DNA of 8,921 bases from Caulobacteraceae bacterium (GTDB lineage Bacteria > Pseudomonadota > Alphaproteobacteria > Caulobacterales > Caulobacteraceae). How positions within the stretch are numbered: the stretch's first letter is position 1; every line of letters starts with the position of its first letter. Under the pieces are notes generated by a model, which was given only the letters and a program-made list of their open reading frames with translations, was not told the DNA's origin and ran no database searches. A program made the position numbers and the translations under genes. Below, in pieces: positions 4,711-8,921 of this stretch. The stretch is from the NCBI GenBank assembly GCA_025351125.1, contig JANXWN010000100.1:1-8921 (forward strand). Direction: 5' to 3'.

Positions 4711-6809
4711 CTGTCCGGTTCCTCCCCAATCGCCCAGATCGCAAATGCATAGTCGAGCGCGACTTCCTTAAGGTGATCGAAGCGGCCGGAGGCGCCGCCG
4801 TGACCGGCGTCCATATTCATGTGCAACAGCATCGGGGAGCCGTTCGTCGCGCAATCGCGCAGCTTGGCGATCCACTTTTGCGGCTCCCACCACGTCACGC
4901 GGGGGTCGGTCAGGCCACCGGTCGCCAGGACCGGGGGGTAGGCTTGCGCGGTGATATTGTCATACGGGCTGTAGGCGGCGATGGCGTCATAGGCCGACAG
5001 GTCTTCGAGCGGATTGCCCCATTCGGGCCATTCGGGCGGCGTGAGCGGTAAACTGATGTCGCTCATGGTGTTCAAAACGTCGACAAACGGTACGGCGGCG
5101 ATCGCGCCGGCCCACAAATCGGGCCGCATGTTGACGACCGCGCCGACCAGCAGCCCTCCCGCCGAGCCGCCGTAGCAGACCATCCGGCCGGCGCGGCCGT
5201 AGCCCTCCGCCGCGAGGTGTTCCGCGCAGGCGATAAAATCGGTGAAGGTATTGGGTTTTTTGGCCTTACGACCGTCCAAAAACCAACTCCAGCCTTTGTC
5301 CGAACCGCCGCGAACATGCGCCAGGGCCCAAACCCAACCGCGATCCACCAAGCTTAGCGCCTGAGTCGAAAATGTCGGTTCCAGCGGATAGCCGTAGGCG
5401 CCGTAGCCATAAAGCAAGAGCGGCGCCGACCCGTCCAGCGGCGTGCCGCGTTTAAGCAATACGGTGACGGGAACCCGCGCGCCGTCCGGGGCGATCGCGG
5501 TCAAGCGGCGGGTTTCGTACCGCGCCGGGTCGTGGCCTGACGGCACCTCTTGCGTCTTGCGCAAGGTGCGTGCGCCGCTCGCCATGTCGTAGTCGAACCA
5601 CTGACGCGGGGTGGTTGGCGATTGGTAGATGAAGCGGGTGACGGCGGTGTCGTATTCATAGCCGCCGCTTAAAGACAGGGCGTAGGCGCTTTCGGAAAAA
5701 TCGATCACACGCTCAGCCCCGTCCCGCGCCGTTACGACCAGTCGGTTGCAGGCGTTTTCCCGCTCCAACCGCACGAGATAATTCTGGAACAACGCCACGC
5801 CGGCGATCAGTCGGCCGGGCTCATGGGCGATCCAATCGGTCCAGGTATCGCCGGTTGGAACAGCGGCGGTTGACGTCATCACTTTAAAATCCACGGCCGC
5901 GCCGTCATTGGTGCGGATCACCCACTGGTCCGACCAATGATCGAGGTCATAGCGGACGCCGACCCGACGCGCGGCCGCGACTACCGGTTCGGCGCCGGCG
6001 TCCCCCGCCGGAATGAGCCAAGCCTCGCTGGTTTCCTGATTCTGGATGACGATAACAATGTGACTGTCGTCGCTGGTGGCTCCGACCCCGAGAAACATGC
6101 CCTCGTCGAGCTCTTGGTAGACCAAGACATCCGTTCCGCCGCGCGCCGGACGGCGAAACACCTTGGCCGGGCGAGCGTTCTCGTCGCGCCACACCCAAAA
6201 TAACCATCGCGAATCCGGCGACAGCACAAAGGATCCCGACGCATTGCACGGTCCATCGGTCAGGGTTTCGCCAGTGGCGAGGTCACGGACATAGATGCGG
6301 TGATATTCCGAACCCTGTTCGTCCACCGCAAAAACGTAGAGCGCGTGATCGGGTGAATGACGGGCGGCATCGACGGCGTAATACGTCTTGCCGTTCGCTT
6401 CCGCGTCCTCGTCAAGCAAAAGCTGTTCGCCGGTCGCGAGGCCCCGCGGGCGGCGAACATGGCGCGGGTGCTGCGCGCCGGGTTCATAGCGGCTGAAATA
6501 GTCGAATGGCCCGTCCGGCGTGGGGACCGAGGCGTCGTCCTGTTTGATACGCCCCTTCATTTCCTCGAACAATTCTATCTGAAGGTCAGTTGTCGCGGCC
6601 AGCACGGCGGCGCAATAGGCGTTTTCAGCGACGAGATGTTCGCGGATATCGGCGCTTAACACGTCAGGATCGCGCAATACCGCTTGCCAATTGTCGTCTT
6701 TCATCCAGGCGTAGTCGTCGGTGCGGACCCGGCCCAGTTGCTCGATCCGGCGGGCGATTTTACGCGGCGTGGGCGCAGTCGCGGTCACTTCGCCAACCGT
6801 TCGACTCAT
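4707..6809 (-). CDS. ptrB: Oligopeptidase B (S9A prolyl oligopeptidase family)
   Basis: This is a 700-residue serine peptidase that cleaves short peptides after Arg or Lys, in the cytoplasm or periplasm; no signal peptide is visible here. The N-terminal part has the family pattern 'RTDDYAWMKDDNW' and 'YFSRYEPGAQHP', then a seven-bladed propeller (roughly residues 80-430). The catalytic domain follows, with LLLYGYGAYG (464-473), HVRGGS (498-503), YGGSAGG giving nucleophile Ser549, LTDPRV giving Asp635, and DAGHGG giving His670. Length fits the family (E. coli enzyme about 686). The ATG at 6809 is preferred to the longer frame open to 7097 because it overlaps the TGA of the upstream oxygenase as ATGA and because the protein begins there with the usual short N-terminus. 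It is the last gene of a minus-strand run and ends on the CTAG shared with the immunity gene. Confidence 0.95.
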   Translation of the reverse strand: MSRTVGEVTATAPTPRKIARRIEQLGRVRTDDYAWMKDDNWQAVLRDPDVLSADIREHLVAENAYCAAVLAATTDLQIELFEEMKGRIKQDDASVPTPDGPFDYFSRYEPGAQHPRHVRRPRGLATGEQLLLDEDAEANGKTYYAVDAARHSPDHALYVFAVDEQGSEYHRIYVRDLATGETLTDGPCNASGSFVLSPDSRWLFWVWRDENARPAKVFRRPARGGTDVLVYQELDEGMFLGVGATSDDSHIVIVIQNQETSEAWLIPAGDAGAEPVVAAARRVGVRYDLDHWSDQWVIRTNDGAAVDFKVMTSTAAVPTGDTWTDWIAHEPGRLIAGVALFQNYLVRLERENACNRLVVTARDGAERVIDFSESAYALSLSGGYEYDTAVTRFIYQSPTTPRQWFDYDMASGARTLRKTQEVPSGHDPARYETRRLTAIAPDGARVPVTVLLKRGTPLDGSAPLLLYGYGAYGYPLEPTFSTQALSLVDRGWVWALAHVRGGSDKGWSWFLDGRKAKKPNTFTDFIACAEHLAAEGYGRAGRMVCYGGSAGGLLVGAVVNMRPDLWAGAIAAVPFVDVLNTMSDISLPLTPPEWPEWGNPLEDLSAYDAIAAYSPYDNITAQAYPPVLATGGLTDPRVTWWEPQKWIAKLRDCATNGSPMLLHMNMDAGHGGASGRFDHLKEVALDYAFAIWAIGEEPDS

Positions 6810-7408
6810 GATTTCCACGCGTAGTTGAAGCTCAGGCTGACGCGGGCGGATTTGGCGGCGCTCGCCAAAACCTCGTGGCGTAACCAACTTTCCCAAAGGA
6901 CGAGCGCGCCGGGCGCGGGGGTTAGGGTCTCGAAACTTGGCCTGGGCGGCGCGGCCATCATCAAAGGCAAGCGCGGGTCCTCCAGGCGCAAAGCCCCCGC
7001 GCCCGGCGGTACGGTGACATAGACGGTTCCCGACACAACGCTGTGCGGATGGATGTGCCCTGAATGCGCGGCCCCGGACTTGAGCATGCTGACCCAAAGG
7101 CTATCGAGCGCGAGGCGTCCACCGCCCAGGTCAAAATCAAGTCGCGACGCGAAAGCCGCCGCGTGTTTATCCAATCTGCGCTTGAGATCGCCGAACGCCG
7201 TCGCCCGACGCGGCAGATCGTTGAGCGAGGCGTACGAGGTGTATCCGCCGTAACCGTTGGCCTTGCACCAAGCGCGCCCGGCGTGATCCTCGTTCGCCAA
7301 CATGTCGCAGGCTTCGACGAGATCGGCGTGCAGGGCGGGCCAGGCGCGATCGTCGGCCAGCGAGGCTTGATAGATGCGGGTGGCAAAGAGATCACGGATG
7401 GCGGTCAT
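6806..7408 (-). CDS. Putative 2OG-Fe(II) oxygenase (TIGR02466-like)
   Basis: This 200-residue protein resembles the TIGR02466/2OG-FeII_Oxy_5 group of predicted 2-oxoglutarate- and iron-dependent dioxygenases; the substrate is unknown. The N-terminus 'IRDLFATRIYQASL' is typical of the group. NGYGGYTSYASLNDLP (51-66) precedes the double-stranded beta-helix core. SGHIHPHSVVSGTVYV (116-131) offers iron-ligand histidines (His118, His120, His122), WLRHEVLAS (175-183) the distal His178, and ARVSLSFNY (188-196) Arg189 for binding the 2-oxoglutarate carboxylate. It is a cytoplasmic protein of normal length. Its TGA overlaps the ATG of oligopeptidase B (ATGA), so the two are likely translationally coupled. 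Upstream, 146 bases separate it from the aminotransferase stop; no good Shine-Dalgarno is visible before its ATG. Confidence 0.85.
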   Translation of the reverse strand: MTAIRDLFATRIYQASLADDRAWPALHADLVEACDMLANEDHAGRAWCKANGYGGYTSYASLNDLPRRATAFGDLKRRLDKHAAAFASRLDFDLGGGRLALDSLWVSMLKSGAAHSGHIHPHSVVSGTVYVTVPPGAGALRLEDPRLPLMMAAPPRPSFETLTPAPGALVLWESWLRHEVLASAAKSARVSLSFNYAWKS

Positions 7409-7554
7409 GGCTTGAGGGCTGTATCAATTCGCGAGCGCGGAGCCCAGCCTTCGCGGTAGGGGGGCGCCGGGCGCGATTGCTGGAACCGAGCGTCCTCGCG
7501 GGGGTGACGATCCGCCGGTTGAACGGCGCGGCAAATTGAGCCCGCGCCGAGCCT
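7409..7554. other. Intergenic spacer without recognised feature
   Basis: GC-rich 146-base gap between the aminotransferase stop and the oxygenase start, both on the minus strand. Only small GC hairpins (for example around GCGCCGGGCGC) are visible, and I see no T-run that would make a terminator. Read-through from the aminotransferase gene into the oxygenase and oligopeptidase genes is therefore possible but unproven. Confidence 0.5.
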
Positions 7555-8748
7555 CTAGCGCAGCACTTCTTCCAACCGCGTCATGGCCTCGCGCAGAACG
7601 TCGGGCGAGCGGCACGTGCACAGCCGCAGGAACCCGTCCGATCCCGGCCCGAAGAAGCTTCCCGGCGCGAGGCCGACGCGGCTGCGGTTGAGGATATCCA
7701 AGCACGCCGCGCGCGAATCGCGCATCCCATCGACGGTGAAAAACGCGTACATACCGGCCTTGGGTCTCGCTCCCAAGCGCACGCGCCCATAGCCCTCCAG
7801 CGCCTCGCAGACGATCGCCATCCCCTGCTCGCAATAGGCGCGCATCGAAGCCACGAACGGCTCGCCCTCCCGGATCGCGGCGACGCCGGCGTGTTGAATG
7901 AAGGTGGCGACGCCACTGGTTTGGTATTGCGTCATCATCGCTGCCGTGGGCCCAAGCGAAGGGGGATGCACCATCCAGCCCAGGCGCCATCCGGTCATCG
8001 CCCAGGATTTCGAAAAACTGTTCATGACCACTAGCCGATCTTCCTCGTCGGCGTGATCGAGTATGGTCGGGCCATGATCCATGCCGAACACCAGACGGTT
8101 ATAGACCTCGTCGGCGATCAGCCAAACACCACGCGCGCGACACAGAGTCAGCATGGCGATTTGGTTTTCCATCGGGATCATCGCGCCGGTGGGGTTGCCC
8201 GGCGAGGCGAAGAACACGGCGCGGGTTCGATCATCGATCGCCGATGTCAGCTTGTCGAGATCAAGCGTCCAGCCGTCCGCCGCCAAATCCATCCGCACCG
8301 ACCGGACCTGCGCGCCCACGACCTTGGCGGCGCCGCCAAGGTTGGGCCACACCGGGTCGACGACGATGATATTGTCGCCGGCCTGTGCAATCATTTGCAC
8401 CGTCATCGCCATCGCGTTCATGCCGCTGGCCGTGACGGTGATGCGTTCGGGCCCGATGGCGCGCAGGCCCAAAGCAGTCTGATAGTCCGACAACGCGGCG
8501 CGAAGCTGCGGAATGCCGTTTTGGTGGGTGTAAAATACCTCGCCCGCCCGCACGGCCCGCATCATCGCCTCGCCGATAAACGCCGGGGCGGGTCGATCAC
8601 CCTCACCAAACCACAGCGGAATGATATTTGGATCGCCCAAACCGTTTTTGGCGAGACTGGAAATATTCTCCAGCGAAATAGCGCGGATCGCGTAGCGCAA
8701 GCCGTCGCGCGCGTCGGGAAGGGCTAGCGAGTTCGAATCCATGGCCAC
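7555..8748 (-). CDS. Class I/II PLP-dependent aminotransferase
   Basis: This is a fold-type I pyridoxal-phosphate aminotransferase of the aspartate-aminotransferase superfamily; cytoplasmic, amino donor and acceptor not determined. Numbered from GTG 8748: FYTHQNGIPQLRAAL (72-86) is the substrate/cofactor-entry segment, ASGMNAM (107-113) the phosphate-binding turn, SPGNPTG (182-188) contains Asn185, ADEVY (212-216) gives Asp213 and Tyr216 for the PLP ring, NSFSKSWAMTGWRLGW (243-258) gives the Schiff-base Lys247, and FLRLCTC (373-379) gives Arg375, the usual carboxylate-binding arginine. All key residues are present and the length (about 395) is normal. The start is either GTG 8748 or ATG 8742 (two codons shorter). 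Neither has a Shine-Dalgarno; a promoter-like sequence placed immediately upstream suggests a leaderless message starting at the ATG. Confidence 0.93.
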   Translation of the reverse strand: MAMDSNSLALPDARDGLRYAIRAISLENISSLAKNGLGDPNIIPLWFGEGDRPAPAFIGEAMMRAVRAGEVFYTHQNGIPQLRAALSDYQTALGLRAIGPERITVTASGMNAMAMTVQMIAQAGDNIIVVDPVWPNLGGAAKVVGAQVRSVRMDLAADGWTLDLDKLTSAIDDRTRAVFFASPGNPTGAMIPMENQIAMLTLCRARGVWLIADEVYNRLVFGMDHGPTILDHADEEDRLVVMNSFSKSWAMTGWRLGWMVHPPSLGPTAAMMTQYQTSGVATFIQHAGVAAIREGEPFVASMRAYCEQGMAIVCEALEGYGRVRLGARPKAGMYAFFTVDGMRDSRAACLDILNRSRVGLAPGSFFGPGSDGFLRLCTCRSPDVLREAMTRLEEVLR

Positions 8749-8777
8749 GCTATAGTCTGATCCGAACGCGGGGTCAT
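8749..8777 (-). promoter_or_regulatory. Candidate leaderless promoter of the aminotransferase gene
   Basis: Minus strand: ATGACC (8777-8772) as a -35, a 17-base spacer, and TATAGC (8754-8749) as a -10, followed six bases later by the ATG at 8742. Transcription would then begin at or next to the A of the start codon, agreeing with the missing Shine-Dalgarno. Each hexamer matches consensus at four of six positions, so this is suggestive only. Confidence 0.35.
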
Positions 8778-8786
8778 AGTCCGCCC

Positions 8787-8921
8787 ATGCCCCCTCCCCG
8801 GCCCCGCCCCTTGAGCCGCGACGCCGACAACGGGGCGCTCAGCGCTTCATCGCCCCCTACCGCTCGGCTGACGCAGAGTCGCTTCCCCCGGAAGGCGAAG
8901 AGAAGCGCGTTGCTGAATCTT
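8787..8921 (+). other. GC-rich intergenic sequence with hairpins; doubtful 5' part of a reading frame
   Basis: From ATG at 8787 a plus-strand frame stays open for 45 codons to the window edge (MPPPRPRPLSRDADNGALSA and onward). It has no Shine-Dalgarno, a low-complexity Pro/Arg start and no recognisable domain. The same stretch has palindromic structure: GGGGCG (8832-8837) with CGCCCC (8851-8856), and CTTCC-CCC-GGAAG (8882-8894). The segment around 8849-8900 resembles GC-rich dispersed intergenic sequence seen in alphaproteobacterial genomes. I favour non-coding spacer, possibly repeat-derived, but a divergent gene beginning here cannot be excluded. Confidence 0.3.

Noticed and set aside
6810..7097. 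N-terminal extension of oligopeptidase B by about 96 residues
   Set aside because: The frame is open but entirely covers the 3' half of the oxygenase gene, gives low-complexity Arg/Ala-rich sequence, and the ATG at 6809 with ATGA overlap gives the usual family length.
7424..7990. 188-codon minus-strand frame overlapping the aminotransferase
   Set aside because: It is a shadow frame: Arg/Gly/Ala-rich and without domain signals, while the aminotransferase frame holds the catalytic motifs over the same bases.
8053..8727. 224-codon plus-strand frame opposite the aminotransferase
   Set aside because: Antisense shadow of a high-GC gene; composition is His/Arg/Gly-rich and no family is recognisable.

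Overview
The window reads as a chromosomal segment of a high-GC (about 64% by hand count in the oligopeptidase gene) alphaproteobacterium. Supporting signs are the tight gene packing on both strands, TTG/GTG starts, alphaproteobacterial-type proteins (a DUF3833-like lipoprotein, a TIGR02466-like oxygenase), and an intergenic double-hairpin repeat (about 686-802) resembling the dispersed mosaic repeats of that class. No rRNA, tRNA, CRISPR array or transposase was seen.

Layout. 1-661 (+) is the 3' part of an unrecognised gene. 662-821 carries two imperfect palindromes between convergent genes. 822-1690 (-) is an alpha/beta hydrolase whose first ~35 codons lie in a different frame from the rest, implying a one-base indel near 1558-1580. 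1768-2310 (+) is a DUF3833-like lipoprotein, convergent with a MnaT/phosphinothricin-type GNAT acetyltransferase (2351-2863, -). A short spacer (2864-3058) holds a 9-bp tandem repeat and a partial inverted copy. 3059-3802 (+) is a small GT-A-type glycosyltransferase.

The most notable content is at 3803-4710. An AT-richer promoter region with a perfect 10-bp palindrome precedes two genes recognised from their sequence: a 162-aa protein resembling the Pseudomonas aeruginosa type VI effector Tse2 (NAD-dependent ADP-ribosyltransferase-fold toxin) and a 76-aa protein resembling its immunity partner Tsi2. No type VI secretion gene (vgrG, hcp, PAAR, tss) is present here, so the pair is either an orphan effector/immunity cassette or a chromosomally maintained toxin-antitoxin-like module. 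It ends flush against the neighbouring gene: the stops of the immunity gene and of oligopeptidase B share the four bases CTAG at 4707-4710.

4707-8748 is a minus-strand run: a class I/II aminotransferase (first transcribed), a putative 2OG-Fe(II) oxygenase, and oligopeptidase B. The last two overlap by ATGA and are probably translationally coupled. 8749-8921 holds a candidate leaderless promoter for the aminotransferase, GC-rich hairpins and at most the beginning of a doubtful plus-strand reading frame.

All family assignments come from reading the translations and from memory of the families; no search or alignment was run.
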